Positions 39,415 to 48,196 of a stretch of DNA of 58,578 nt are shown here, one piece after another. A model generated the notes under the pieces. The model searched no databases. It saw only the letters and a program-made list of their open reading frames with translations, and was not told where the DNA came from. Location: NCBI RefSeq assembly GCF_010365105.1, contig NZ_JAAFGZ010000036.1, forward strand, positions 1-58,578. The letters run 5' to 3'. Both the position numbers and the translations under genes were made by a program. This DNA is from Polaromonas sp. Its GTDB lineage: Bacteria > Pseudomonadota > Gammaproteobacteria > Burkholderiales > Burkholderiaceae_C. The stretch's first letter is position 1. The number at the start of each line of letters is the position of its first letter.

Positions 39415-39930
39415 ATGAAATCACGCAACCTCCTGATCGCGATTCCCGGAATTTTTCTGGCCATCACAGCCATGGCTGGAGGCAACCACGCAGGCGGCCA
39501 TGGCGGTGTCGATGAAATCGGCAAGCCCGGCGTCGCCGCCAATGTGACGCGCACCGTGAACGTCGACATGACTGACGACATGCGATTTCACACTTCTAAA
39601 ATCGCCGTCAAACAGGGGGAAACCATCCGCTTTGTCGCCAAAAACTCGGGTCAGGTCAAGCACGAAATGGTGCTGGGAACTGCCAAGGAGCTCAAGGATC
39701 ACTACGAGGTGATGAAGAAGAATCCCGAGATGGAACACGCCGATGAAAACATGGTGACGGTTGCGCCGGGCAAGAGCGGCGAAATCATCTGGCATTTCAC
39801 CAAGGCCGGCAAGGTGGACTTTGCCTGCCTGCAGCCTGGCCACTATGACGCCGGCATGAAAGGTTCACGTGACCAGGGTCAAAACACCAGTGGGCCTCTC
39901 GCAGGCCTCTCGTTAATTTTTTGTCTGTGA
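39415..39930 (+). CDS. Periplasmic cupredoxin (type 1 copper)
   Basis: A 171-aa blue-copper-fold protein with signal peptide, an internal GGNHAGGHGG His/Gly stretch, and type 1 ligands His near 84 (KHEMVLG) plus Cys, His and Met in FACLQPGHYDAGM. Likely shuttles or buffers copper alongside the oxidase. After GMKG the tail (SRDQGQNTSG...) does not look like a cupredoxin end. The +1 frame reads VHVTRVK, like the usual KVxVT ending, suggesting a late frameshift that spares all ligands. Confidence 0.88.
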   Translation: MKSRNLLIAIPGIFLAITAMAGGNHAGGHGGVDEIGKPGVAANVTRTVNVDMTDDMRFHTSKIAVKQGETIRFVAKNSGQVKHEMVLGTAKELKDHYEVMKKNPEMEHADENMVTVAPGKSGEIIWHFTKAGKVDFACLQPGHYDAGMKGSRDQGQNTSGPLAGLSLIFCL

Positions 39931-39957
39931 GTTGGTTTTAACCTGTCGGAACTTATT

Positions 39958-40446
39958 ATGAAAAAACGTTCTTTTCTTCAAGCTGCAGCCGTGCTGGCTG
40001 CCGGCGCTGGAACAGCTTTTGGTTTGCCCGTTTTTGCGCAAGCCAGGCCTTTGGTGGAAGTGTGGAAAGATCCGAGTTGTGGCTGCTGCGGCGACTGGGT
40101 GAGCCACATGCAAGCCAGCGGCTTTCAGGTCCAGGTTCACGATACGGGCAATGCATCGGCAAGAAAACGGTTAGGCGTGCCAGACAAAATGGGTTCCTGC
40201 CACACTGCAGTGGTGGCGGGTTATGCCCTTGAGGGGCATGTGCCCGCACGCGAGGTGCACCGTCTGCTGAAGGAACGACCACGTGCGGTCGGCCTGGCGG
40301 TGCCGGGTATGCCGGTTGGCTCACCGGGCATGGATGGACCCGCCTACAACGGGCGCAAGGACCCGTATGACGTCGTGCTTTTGCTCTCAAGCGACAAGTC
40401 GCGGGTGTACCAGTCCTACCCCACCCAAATTTCTGCCAAATCCTGA
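39958..40446 (+). CDS. DUF411 metal-binding protein
   Basis: A 162-aa exported protein (signal MKKRSFLQAAAVLAAGAGTAFG) of the DUF411 family. CGCCGDW near 41-47 is the family's cysteine metal site, followed by SCHTAVVAGYALEGHVP and the C-terminal GRKDPYDVVLL. Family members accompany copper-resistance genes; biochemical function is not firmly known. Probably in the operon with the cupredoxin and CusF-like genes, gaps of 27 and 11 bp. Confidence 0.92.
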   Translation: MKKRSFLQAAAVLAAGAGTAFGLPVFAQARPLVEVWKDPSCGCCGDWVSHMQASGFQVQVHDTGNASARKRLGVPDKMGSCHTAVVAGYALEGHVPAREVHRLLKERPRAVGLAVPGMPVGSPGMDGPAYNGRKDPYDVVLLLSSDKSRVYQSYPTQISAKS

Positions 40447-40457
40447 AAGAAAACACC

Positions 40458-40820
40458 ATGAACTCAAAATCAGTCAAGTCAATGTTGATCCTGACCGCCA
40501 TCCTGGTCAGCACTTCGACTGCCTATGCAACCTCCCATGGCAGCGCACCCATGATCAAGGACGATGCGAAAAAAGAAATATCTGTGGCGGCATCCGTCGA
40601 CATGACAGAAGGCGAAATCAGAAAAGTGGACATGTCCACCAAGAAAATCACCATCAAGCATGGCGAGATCAAGAACCTGGACATGCCGGGCATGACCATG
40701 GTGTTCCAGGTCAAAGACCCGGCCCTGCTGGAACAAGTAAAGGCGGGCGACAAGGTTCGCTTTAAGGCAGAAAAAACCGGTGGGGCAATTGTCGTGACGG
40801 ACATTCAGTCAGCCAAGTAA
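40458..40820 (+). CDS. CusF-like periplasmic copper-binding protein
   Basis: A 120-aa exported protein with a CusF beta-barrel domain (about 50-118). E. coli CusF binds Cu(I)/Ag(I) with His, two Met and a Trp in NWPEMTM. Here the matching segment is HGEIKNLDMPGMTMVF: His and both Met are kept and the Trp is replaced by Met. Likely a periplasmic copper chaperone. Last gene of the plus-strand copper operon. Confidence 0.92.
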   Translation: MNSKSVKSMLILTAILVSTSTAYATSHGSAPMIKDDAKKEISVAASVDMTEGEIRKVDMSTKKITIKHGEIKNLDMPGMTMVFQVKDPALLEQVKAGDKVRFKAEKTGGAIVVTDIQSAK

Positions 40821-40835
40821 TCAAAAAGCCGAATC

Positions 40836-40861
40836 GGGACCTGCTAATGCAGCCTGGTCCC
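40836..40861 (+). terminator. Possible terminator of the copper operon
   Basis: GGGACC/GGTCCC stem with an inner TGC/GCA pairing, 15 bp after the CusF-like stop. The following tract is only TTCC, so strength is doubtful. Confidence 0.35.
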
Positions 40862-41045
40862 TTCCTGTTCAGACCACGCTCAAAAACGGACGCTGCGCCG
40901 GAATAGCCTCAAGCAAGCTCAATGTCTCGGGGATATGCTGGCAGCAAGGCACGGCGCAGAAACGCGAAGTACAGGCACTGCGCAACAAGCCAGCGGCCGC
41001 AAACAAGCAGCATCCGGGCGGGCACCTGCAAACGCCGGGAGACTG

Positions 41046-42094
41046 TCAGGGTGTCACGCTGATGCCATTGGGGCCCTTGCCTACGGAAACGGTCTTCACG
41101 ACCTTGCGGTCCTTCACATCGACCATGGAAACCGAGTTGGCGTAGCTGTTGGTCACATAGGCATACCTGCCATCACGATCGACGACCACGCATGGGCACC
41201 AGCGCCGGTCACCACTGTCTTTACGACCTTGAAACTCTCCAGATCGATCATGCTGACGGTCTTGCCAGGTTTCTTGCGCGTGCCCTGGTTGGCCACGAGC
41301 AGCATGCGCGAGTCCGGCGTGGCATACAGCTGGATCGGCACTGTTCCGACCGCAACCTTGCGAATCACCTTGGGCGTGGCGGTATCAATCACTGCGACCG
41401 CGTTTTCTTCCGACAGCGAGACAAAGGCAAAGCGACCGTCCGGCGTGAAGCCGACCTGTGCCGGGCCCCTGCCGGCCGGCACCTGCCCGACCTCCTTCTG
41501 GCTGGCGGTATCGATGACTGACACGGTACCGCCCTTGAGGTTGGCGACCCAGACCTGCTTGCCGTCCGGGTTGAACCGAAGGCCGTGGGGAAACTTGCCG
41601 ACCGGAATTGTCGCCACGAGGCGTTGTGCGGATGTGTCGATCACGCTGACCGTGTCATCGCCACCGTTGGTGACGTAGGCAAAGCGGCCATCGGGCGACA
41701 CCACCACGTGGGCCGGATGCATTCCAACCGCAACCTTGGCGACGACAGCATTTGTCACGGTGTCGATAGCCCAGACAGCCCCCGGCTTCCCCATGGCATC
41801 ATGGTCGCCATTGGCCATGTCCTTGTGCGCAGACGCATCGGCTGCCTGACCACGCTCGCCATTGTTGGTCACCCATACGAGCTTGCCGTCGGGCGAAACC
41901 TGCACGTTGTGCGGCATCTTGCCGACAGGCACGCTTGCCAGTGCCTTGAACGACACGGCATCGAGCACGCTGACCGTGTCAGAGCGCTCGTTGGCCACAT
42001 AGACCTTGTCAACGGCCAATGCAGTGCCGGACCAGGCCAGCAGGCCAATTTGTATCGTCGTTAAAAACCATTTATTTTTACTTGCAGTCATCAA
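41046..42094 (-). pseudogene. YVTN beta-propeller protein, frameshifted near the C-terminus
   Basis: An exported protein (signal MMTASKNKWFLTTIQIGLLA) with about seven YVTN/NHL-type blades (repeats such as FAYVTNGGDDTVSVIDTSAQ). The open frame stops at 41153 after ...GAGAHAW. In the next frame the blade pattern resumes as YVTNSYANSVSMVDVKDRK and ends at 41046. Loss of one G in a GGG run around 41187 explains the break. The product without the last blade may not close. A sequencing error remains possible. Found near copper genes, role unknown. Confidence 0.82.
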
Positions 42095-42250
42095 TCAATC
42101 CTTCTTGTGTACCAACAGTTGGTTCGTCAGGTCGGGCTTGAGCCTGCACTGGCGGGTTATGGATGCCATCGCTCGGCACGCCCTCTTTCTTGTGCTTTCA
42201 CATCTCCGGCAAGGGCAGTCGTTGCCGGCGACACGACCAAAAGAGCAGCC

Positions 42251-42650
42251 TCATAAGCGTCTGTTTCGCAAACGCAACGCATTGCCGATCACCGATACCG
42301 AGCTCAAGCTCATGACCAGCGCTGCGATCATCGGAGACAGCAGCCATCGTCCCGGATGTGACGTGCGGTCTTGGGCGCCAGGCCCAGCAGCGACTTGATG
42401 GCGGCTGAAGTCTGCGATCTGGCCCTGGGTTCGAGCACCTGCCCCAAAAGCGTGAGGGAGATGATGACGGCCGCTGCTTCGAAATACTCGGCCACGCGCC
42501 CCATGGAGATGAACGACTCCGGAAATACCTGCGGCGCCAGGGTCGCCACGACGTTGTAGACATAGGAGGCGCCCGTGCCCAGACCAATCAACGTCCACAT
42601 ATTGGGACTGCGATTCACCACGGATGCCCGTACATCACCAGCAGGACGTG
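42251..42650 (-). pseudogene. Copper-transporting P-type ATPase (copA) remnant with internal deletion
   Basis: The minus strand encodes [19 protein letters not shown] and on to [21 protein letters not shown] and [16 protein letters not shown], the transmembrane and early actuator part of CopA. It then jumps, in another frame, to [25 protein letters not shown], the normal CopA C-terminus. The phosphorylation domain (DKTGT), the ATP-binding domain and the metal-binding N-terminus are missing. Cannot transport. Confidence 0.9.
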
Positions 42651-42800
42651 AACATCACCTGGATCAGCAGCATTGGCCACCGCAACAAGAAGCCCGGCAG
42701 GATCAGGACAAAACTCACGCTGTGGATGCCGAATCACGGCATAAGGTCAGTGAGGGCCGGCTCAAGTCCTCTACGGAGCCGTTTCATGAGATTGGTTTCG

Positions 42801-43226
42801 TTATTTCGCTGGCGCAGACGGCATCCGGTCCATCATCATTTTCATCATGGTCTGCATCATCTCCATGCGCTTTTCCATCATCTGCTGGTGCGAGCCCATG
42901 TCGCCTGTCATCCCCTGCATGCTTTTCATTGCGCCCATGCCAGCGCCGGACATGCCCTCCATCATGGCCATGCCGTCCTGCATGGTTTTCATGTGTTCGG
43001 TCATAAGCTTGCTGCGCTCTTCCGGGGTTTTGGCGTTCATCATCTTGTCGTGCATACCCTGCATGGTCTTCATCTGTGCATCCATCCTGCCCATCTGATC
43101 AGGCGTGCCCATGCTGCTGGCAGACGCGCTGCCCATGGGCATCATCGGCGGAGCCGTGTTGCAGGCGGTCAATGCGATGGCGGCGGTGAGGGCAACGGCA
43201 AGGGGAACGAATCGGGAATGGGTCAT
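42801..43226 (-). CDS. Methionine-rich lipoprotein
   Basis: A 141-aa protein with lipobox LTAC (Cys22) and a mature part in which about a quarter of residues are Met (some 35 of 141), many as MxxM and MM pairs within predicted helices (MDAQMKTMQGMHDKMM; RMEMMQTMMKMMMDRM). Methionine clusters of this kind bind Cu(I) or Ag(I), so a periplasmic copper buffer is likely. Not a recognised family. Start has a good AGGAG site. Intact although it sits among decayed metal genes. Confidence 0.82.
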   Translation of the reverse strand: MTHSRFVPLAVALTAAIALTACNTAPPMMPMGSASASSMGTPDQMGRMDAQMKTMQGMHDKMMNAKTPEERSKLMTEHMKTMQDGMAMMEGMSGAGMGAMKSMQGMTGDMGSHQQMMEKRMEMMQTMMKMMMDRMPSAPAK

Positions 43227-43326
43227 GACAGACTCCTGGTTGGTGCAAGAAAAGTGGACAGCAGTGTGCTGCAGGAAAGCATCGAAGCGGGGGGTGATCT
43301 TCATATCTGTTTTTTGCGCCTGGGGC

Positions 43327-43355
43327 GCAAAAGCAAAAGCAAAAGCAAAAGCAAA
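43327..43355. repeat. GCAAAA hexamer microsatellite
   Basis: Four full GCAAAA units and part of a fifth, in the 190-bp gap between the Met-rich lipoprotein and its upstream neighbour. Possibly in the promoter region of the lipoprotein gene. Confidence 0.85.
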
Positions 43356-43417
43356 TTGGATTGGGGTGCGGACGCAGGCAGCAGAGCGCGAGGCCCAGCA
43401 CCAGCGCCGGCGTGCTG

Positions 43418-43861
43418 CTAAATGGCCAGTCGCGAGAAGCGGACGCGGATGGGCAACTCAGGCGTGGCTGGCTGCACAACATTCATGTGGCGAAGCGTCG
43501 ATATGACCGGTGCTACTTTGTTCCAAAGAACCAGAACCAGAAGCGCTGGGCCAGGATCGGCCTGGACGACCGTCGAGTCCTGCTTGGGAAAGGATCGGGA
43601 GCCATCGTCGCAAACCTTCAGGCACGGCGCCTTGAAATGCGGCTCGTCAATGCCATCGGCAACGGCGCCGGCGTGACCAGGCAATATTACGGACGCTTGC
43701 GCAGCAACTCCGGATGATGCATCTGTAGCGATGTGGGAATGCGTTTGACGCGCTTCCAGCAGGCACGCGTTAGCAACCCCTGAAGCCAGGGCAAACAGCC
43801 ACACCAGCAACAGCATGAATGCGGTGTTGTGTATGGCACGGGTATTGTGAAAAAGCTTCAT
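43418..43861 (-). CDS. Small secreted protein, unknown function (metal island)
   Basis: A 147-aa protein with a signal sequence or anchor MLLLVWLFALASGVANACLLEA, a mature part with scattered His (THSHIATD, HAGAVADGIDEPH) and Cys (CLKVCDDG). No known domain was recognised. Start MKLFHNTRAIHNTAF was chosen for the signal peptide. From memory, similar proteins occur in copper and mercury islands of Burkholderiales, which fits the context. Confidence 0.6.
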   Translation of the reverse strand: MKLFHNTRAIHNTAFMLLLVWLFALASGVANACLLEARQTHSHIATDASSGVAAQASVILPGHAGAVADGIDEPHFKAPCLKVCDDGSRSFPKQDSTVVQADPGPALLVLVLWNKVAPVISTLRHMNVVQPATPELPIRVRFSRLAI

Positions 43862-44174
43862 GTCAGTTGAAATCAGAGAAATTTCATCGTACGCGCATAG
43901 GGCAACAAACAACTGATTCACATCAACACACGCGGCATCAGCTTACAAGATGGACAAGCCACCGCTGAAGTCATGAGCCCGAGAAGAAGGAGTATGGGAT
44001 CGTCACAGGCAAAAAACACGCAGCCATCAGCTGGTTTCGGATTCAGCACCGTGTGGAACTGTTCAGACTTGTAAAACCACTGGCATGAATTTTCGGGCAG
44101 CCAGCGTGTTGTGCTAGGTGCTGAAAGAGGGCTTGAAATGGATCGTAATTTTCATGGTGTTCAGAATTTCCTCT
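43862..44174. other. Intergenic stretch inside the metal island
   Basis: About 310 bp without a supported gene, RNA or repeat. Base composition is lower in GC than the flanking housekeeping regions. It may contain further decayed sequence, but nothing was recognisable. Confidence 0.55.
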
Positions 44175-44640
44175 TCAACTCAGCCAAAGGGCAAGCGCTG
44201 AGAGCGTGATCAATAAAACAGGCAGCGTCAGCTCAATGCCAAAGTAGTAAGACCATGAAATTTTTATGCGCTCGATGGCCAGCAGATGCAGCCATTTCAG
44301 TCCCAATTCACAGCCTGTCACGTTGGCATAAATCATCGCTTCACGCACTGCTCCCTGGACAGAAGAAGCATCGATGGCCAAAGCGCCGATCAGCACGGTC
44401 GGCATGTTGTTCGTCACCGATAACAAAACGACTGTGAGCAATCCTGTCTCCATCGCTGCGTGCCATAAGCCCGTCCTCTGCGAATTGACTGAGCACTCCA
44501 GTCAGGTAGCCCGTGAGACCGGCATTGCGCGGACCATAGCCAACCAAGTACATGCCCAGAAAGAACCAGACAATTTTCCAAGATGCGGTTTTGATGATCT
44601 CGCCCGTAGTTATCACCTGCCCTTTCACAGTGGCTCCAGC
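44175..44640 (-). pseudogene. arsB (arsenite efflux permease) remnant
   Basis: Two frames on the minus strand carry ArsB pieces: GEIIKTASWKIVWFFLGMYL then [21 protein letters not shown], and after a frameshift near 44460, [18 protein letters not shown] then [16 protein letters not shown] and the C-terminus ISWSYYFG...LALWLS. Compared with E. coli ArsB, the segment after GCDLG (PKITPIGSLATLLW) is deleted and the whole N-terminal half is absent. Not functional. Confidence 0.88.
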
Positions 44641-44799
44641 AGCAAGGTGTAGTTAAAGTTGCAGACAGTCCAAAACCGCTGGCCATGGCTGCTATAAATG
44701 GCAACTCTGGGCATGAATCGTGCGTTCGGAACCATCGTCCAGTTTTCAGCGATACGGCCCAGTCCGCGTCCTACCTTCATTCATCGAAAGGCACCCTCA

Positions 44800-47700
44800 A
44801 TGGCCATCCGTGTTGCGCTGCACCACAAAACCAGCTACCACTACGATCGCCTGGTCGCACTGTCACCGCATGAGGTTCGCCTGCGTCCGGCGCCCCATGC
44901 GCGTACCCCGATTCTTTCGTACTCGCTAAGCGTCACGCCAGAAGACCATTTCATCAACTGGCAGCAAGACCCGTACGGCAATTACATCGGTCGCTACGTA
45001 TTTCCTGAAAAATCAGACAAGCTCGAATTCACGGTTGACCTGGTGGCGGACATGACCGTCATCAATCCGTTTGATTTTTTCGTCGAAAAATATGCCGAAT
45101 TTTTCCCGTTCAGCTACCCGGTGCAACTGGCCGCCGAACTGAGCCCCTACCTGAAGGCAGACAAGCCCGGAGAATTGCTGGCGGCCTGGGTGGCGGCGGC
45201 GCGACGCGACCTGCTGAAGAAAAACCTGGCGACCAACGACTTTCTGGTGGCGGTGAACCAACGCCTGCAGGGCGACATTGCGTACTTGCTGCGCATGGAG
45301 CCCGGTGTTCAGACGCCGGAAGAAACACTGCAAAAACGCTCGGGATCGTGTCGTGACAGCGGATGGCTGCTGGTGCAGATCATGCGCGAGATGGGACTGG
45401 CCGCACGCTTCGTGTCGGGCTACCTGATCCAGTTACGCGCCGACCAGGCTTCGCTGGGCGGCCCGAGCGGAACCGAAGTCGATTTCACCGACCTGCATGC
45501 CTGGACCGAGGTGTATGTTCCCGGCGCCGGCTGGATCGGGCTGGACCCGACATCGGGCATGCTGGCCAGCGAAGGCCATATTCCGCTGGCCTGCACGGCC
45601 ATGCCGTCGTCGGCGGCGCCGGTGACCGGCTTTACCGACAAGGCCGAAGTGACGTTCTTCCATGAAATGACGATCACGCGCATTCATGAAGACCCGCGTG
45701 TGACCAAGCCTTACAAGGAAGAAGACTGGCAAAAAATCAACCTGCTTGGCCAGCAGGTCGATGCCGACCTGAAGCGCCAGGATGTGCGCCTGACACAGGG
45801 CGGCGAGCCGACCTTTGTGTCCATCGACGACATGGACGGCGCCGAATGGAACACTCTGGCGCACGGCGACAAGAAGCGCGAACTCGCCGGCCAGCTCATG
45901 CATCGCCTGAAAAATCACTTTGCCCCGGGCGGGATGCTGCATTACGGCCAGGGAAAATGGTATCCCGGCGAACCCCTGCCGCGCTGGGCCCTGAACATTT
46001 ACTGGCGCATTGACGGCCAGCCCATGTGGCTCGATCCCACGCTGTTTTCGGACGAGGCCCAACCCGACGGCTATGGCAGCGAAGAGGCCGAGCGCTTCTG
46101 CGCCGAGTTGGTCAAGGCGCTGGGCTTGCCGGCCCACAGCCAGATTCCCGCCTACGAAGATGTCCTGCAGCAAGCCCGGCTGGAGCAAGGCCTGCCGGTG
46201 AACCTGGACCCGCTGCAGGTTGATCTGAAGGCCCCGGAGCAGCGGCGGCGCCTGGCGCGCCTGCTGGAAGGTGGCCTGGGCCAGGTGGTGGGCTATGTGC
46301 TGCCGCTCAAGCCCCGGGACCTAGACCCGAGCATCGCCCTGGGAACCGCCTGGCGCACATCCCCCTGGCCGCTCAAGCGCGAGCATCTTTACCTGACCGA
46401 GGGGGACTCGCCTCTGGGGCTGCGCCTGCCGCTGAATGCACTGCCCTGGGTGAAGCCCGACGAAAAAGAGCCTGAATTCGATGTCGATCCCTTCGCACCG
46501 CAGACGCCGCTGGATGCCGGTCGAAAGGACAAACGCAGCACGGCCAAGGTGAAGAAGCCTGTTCCTGCCGATGAGCCGCCCGAGCCGCGCGAAGTCATCC
46601 ACACCGCGCTGTGCGTGCAGGTGCGCGATGGCCGGCTGCATGTCTTCATGCCCCCGGTCAAACGCATCGAAGACTACCTGGCGCTGGTCACCTCGGTCGA
46701 GAACACAGCAGCCAGGCTCAAGCTCAAGCTGTGGATCGAAGGCTATCCGCCGCCGCGCGACCCGCGCATCAAACTGCTCAGCGTCACGCCCGATCCGGGT
46801 GTCATCGAGGTGAACATCCACCCGGCGGCGAGCTGGAACGAGCTGGTTTACAACATGACCACGCTGTACGAAGAGGCCCGGCTTACGCGCCTTGGCACCG
46901 AGAAGTTCATGGTCGATGGCCGCCATACCGGCACCGGCGGCGGCAACCACGCCACCCTCGGCGGCGCGACCGCCGAAGACAGCCCGATGCTGCGCCGGCC
47001 CGACCTGCTGAAAAGCCTGATCACCTACTGGCAGAACCATCCGGCGCTGTCGTATCTGTTTTCAGGCACCTTCATCGGGCCGACCAGCCAGGCGCCGCGC
47101 GTCGATGAAGCGCGGGACGACAACCTGTACGAGCTCGCCATTGCCTTCCAGCAGATGGACAAGGTGCTGCCCACCCTGCAGCCGGGCGACAAGCCCTGGA
47201 TGGTGGACCGGCTGTTGCGTAACCTGCTGGTCGATCTGACCGGCAATACCCATCGCTCGGAATTTTCCATCGACAAGCTGTATTCACCTGACGGCCCGAC
47301 CGGCCGCCTGGGTCTGGTTGAATTCCGCGCCTTCGAGATGCCGCCGCATGAGCGCATGAGCCTGCTGCAGATGCTGCTGCTGCGCGCGCTGGTGGCGCGT
47401 TTCTGGCGCCAGCCCTATCAGTCCAAGCTGGTTCACTGGGGCACCGCCCTGCATGACCGCTGGATGCTGCCGCATTTCGTGGCGCAGGATATCCGCGACG
47501 TGGTCAAGGATTTGCGCGCCTCGGGCTATGCCTTTGAAGAGCACTGGTTCGACCCGTTCATCGAGTTCCGGTTTCCCCGTTTCGGCACCGTCGTCTATGA
47601 AGGCGTCGAGATGGAACTGCGCCAGGCCATCGAGCCGTGGAATGTGCTGGGCGAGGAAATGACCGGCGGCGGCACGGCGCGCTATGTCGATTCGTCGGTG

Positions 47701-48117
47701 GAGCGCATGCAGTTGCGGGTGCGCGGGCTGACCGACGGGCGCCACGTGATTGCCTGCAATGGGCGCATGCTGCCGCTGCACCCGACCGGCGTTCCGGGCG
47801 AGTTTGTGGCCGGCGTGCGTTTTCGCGCCTGGAGCCCGTGGTCGGCCCTGCACCCGACCATCGGGGTGCAGGCGCCGCTGACCTTCAACCTGGTGGACAC
47901 CTGGAGCGGCCGCGCCATTGGCGGCTGCACCTACCACGTCGTGCATCCGGGCGGTCGCAGCGAAGAGCATTCGCCGATCAATGCCAACGCGGCCGAGGCA
48001 CGCCGGTTCGCGCGCTTTTGGTCGCACGGGCATACCCCGGGACCGATGAACGTGTATAAAGAAGAGTTGAATCCAGGCTTTCCCATGACGCTTGATTTGC
48101 GTTGGCAGCCTTATTGA
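44800..48117 (+). CDS. Transglutaminase-like protein with DUF2126
   Basis: An 1105-aa protein with a bacterial transglutaminase-like N-terminal beta domain (about 1-85), a transglutaminase core with triad Cys184 (GSCRDSGW), His233 (DLHAWTEVY) and Asp249 (LDPTSG), and a DUF2126 domain filling the remainder (about 300-1100). No signal peptide, so cytoplasmic. The core could hydrolyse or transfer peptide amides. It leads a conserved trio with the ATP-grasp/alpha-E fusion and a second transglutaminase. Start [18 protein letters not shown] is the family opening. Confidence 0.92.
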   Translation: MAIRVALHHKTSYHYDRLVALSPHEVRLRPAPHARTPILSYSLSVTPEDHFINWQQDPYGNYIGRYVFPEKSDKLEFTVDLVADMTVINPFDFFVEKYAEFFPFSYPVQLAAELSPYLKADKPGELLAAWVAAARRDLLKKNLATNDFLVAVNQRLQGDIAYLLRMEPGVQTPEETLQKRSGSCRDSGWLLVQIMREMGLAARFVSGYLIQLRADQASLGGPSGTEVDFTDLHAWTEVYVPGAGWIGLDPTSGMLASEGHIPLACTAMPSSAAPVTGFTDKAEVTFFHEMTITRIHEDPRVTKPYKEEDWQKINLLGQQVDADLKRQDVRLTQGGEPTFVSIDDMDGAEWNTLAHGDKKRELAGQLMHRLKNHFAPGGMLHYGQGKWYPGEPLPRWALNIYWRIDGQPMWLDPTLFSDEAQPDGYGSEEAERFCAELVKALGLPAHSQIPAYEDVLQQARLEQGLPVNLDPLQVDLKAPEQRRRLARLLEGGLGQVVGYVLPLKPRDLDPSIALGTAWRTSPWPLKREHLYLTEGDSPLGLRLPLNALPWVKPDEKEPEFDVDPFAPQTPLDAGRKDKRSTAKVKKPVPADEPPEPREVIHTALCVQVRDGRLHVFMPPVKRIEDYLALVTSVENTAARLKLKLWIEGYPPPRDPRIKLLSVTPDPGVIEVNIHPAASWNELVYNMTTLYEEARLTRLGTEKFMVDGRHTGTGGGNHATLGGATAEDSPMLRRPDLLKSLITYWQNHPALSYLFSGTFIGPTSQAPRVDEARDDNLYELAIAFQQMDKVLPTLQPGDKPWMVDRLLRNLLVDLTGNTHRSEFSIDKLYSPDGPTGRLGLVEFRAFEMPPHERMSLLQMLLLRALVARFWRQPYQSKLVHWGTALHDRWMLPHFVAQDIRDVVKDLRASGYAFEEHWFDPFIEFRFPRFGTVVYEGVEMELRQAIEPWNVLGEEMTGGGTARYVDSSVERMQLRVRGLTDGRHVIACNGRMLPLHPTGVPGEFVAGVRFRAWSPWSALHPTIGVQAPLTFNLVDTWSGRAIGGCTYHVVHPGGRSEEHSPINANAAEARRFARFWSHGHTPGPMNVYKEELNPGFPMTLDLRWQPY

Positions 48118-48140
48118 CCGTGCCCCTGCACGGTCGCCCG

Positions 48141-48175
48141 ACGCGGATGCCTCGTTCTGAGTCATCCGCGTTTTT
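48141..48175 (+). terminator. Probable Rho-independent terminator between the DUF2126 and ATP-grasp genes
   Basis: ACGCGGATG pairs with CATCCGCG(T) across a 13-nt loop, followed by five T residues. It lies about 20 bp before the next start, so it may act as an intra-operon attenuator. Confidence 0.7.
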
Positions 48176-48196
48176 GCTACAGAAATAACCGATCCG

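Noticed and set aside
40862..41045. A minus-strand frame reading roughly LLVCGRWLVAQCLYFAFL as a small gene
   Set aside because: No start with a ribosome-binding site and no recognisable family; it lies between convergent genes.
42200..42212. A short match to the tRNA-Thr 3' end as a possible right attachment site of the island
   Set aside because: Only about nine or ten bases match (TCTCCGGCA) and no integrase is present; chance cannot be excluded.
43305..44174. Possible transposase remnants in the metal island
   Set aside because: Six-frame reading shows no DDE or IS-family motif and no flanking inverted repeats.
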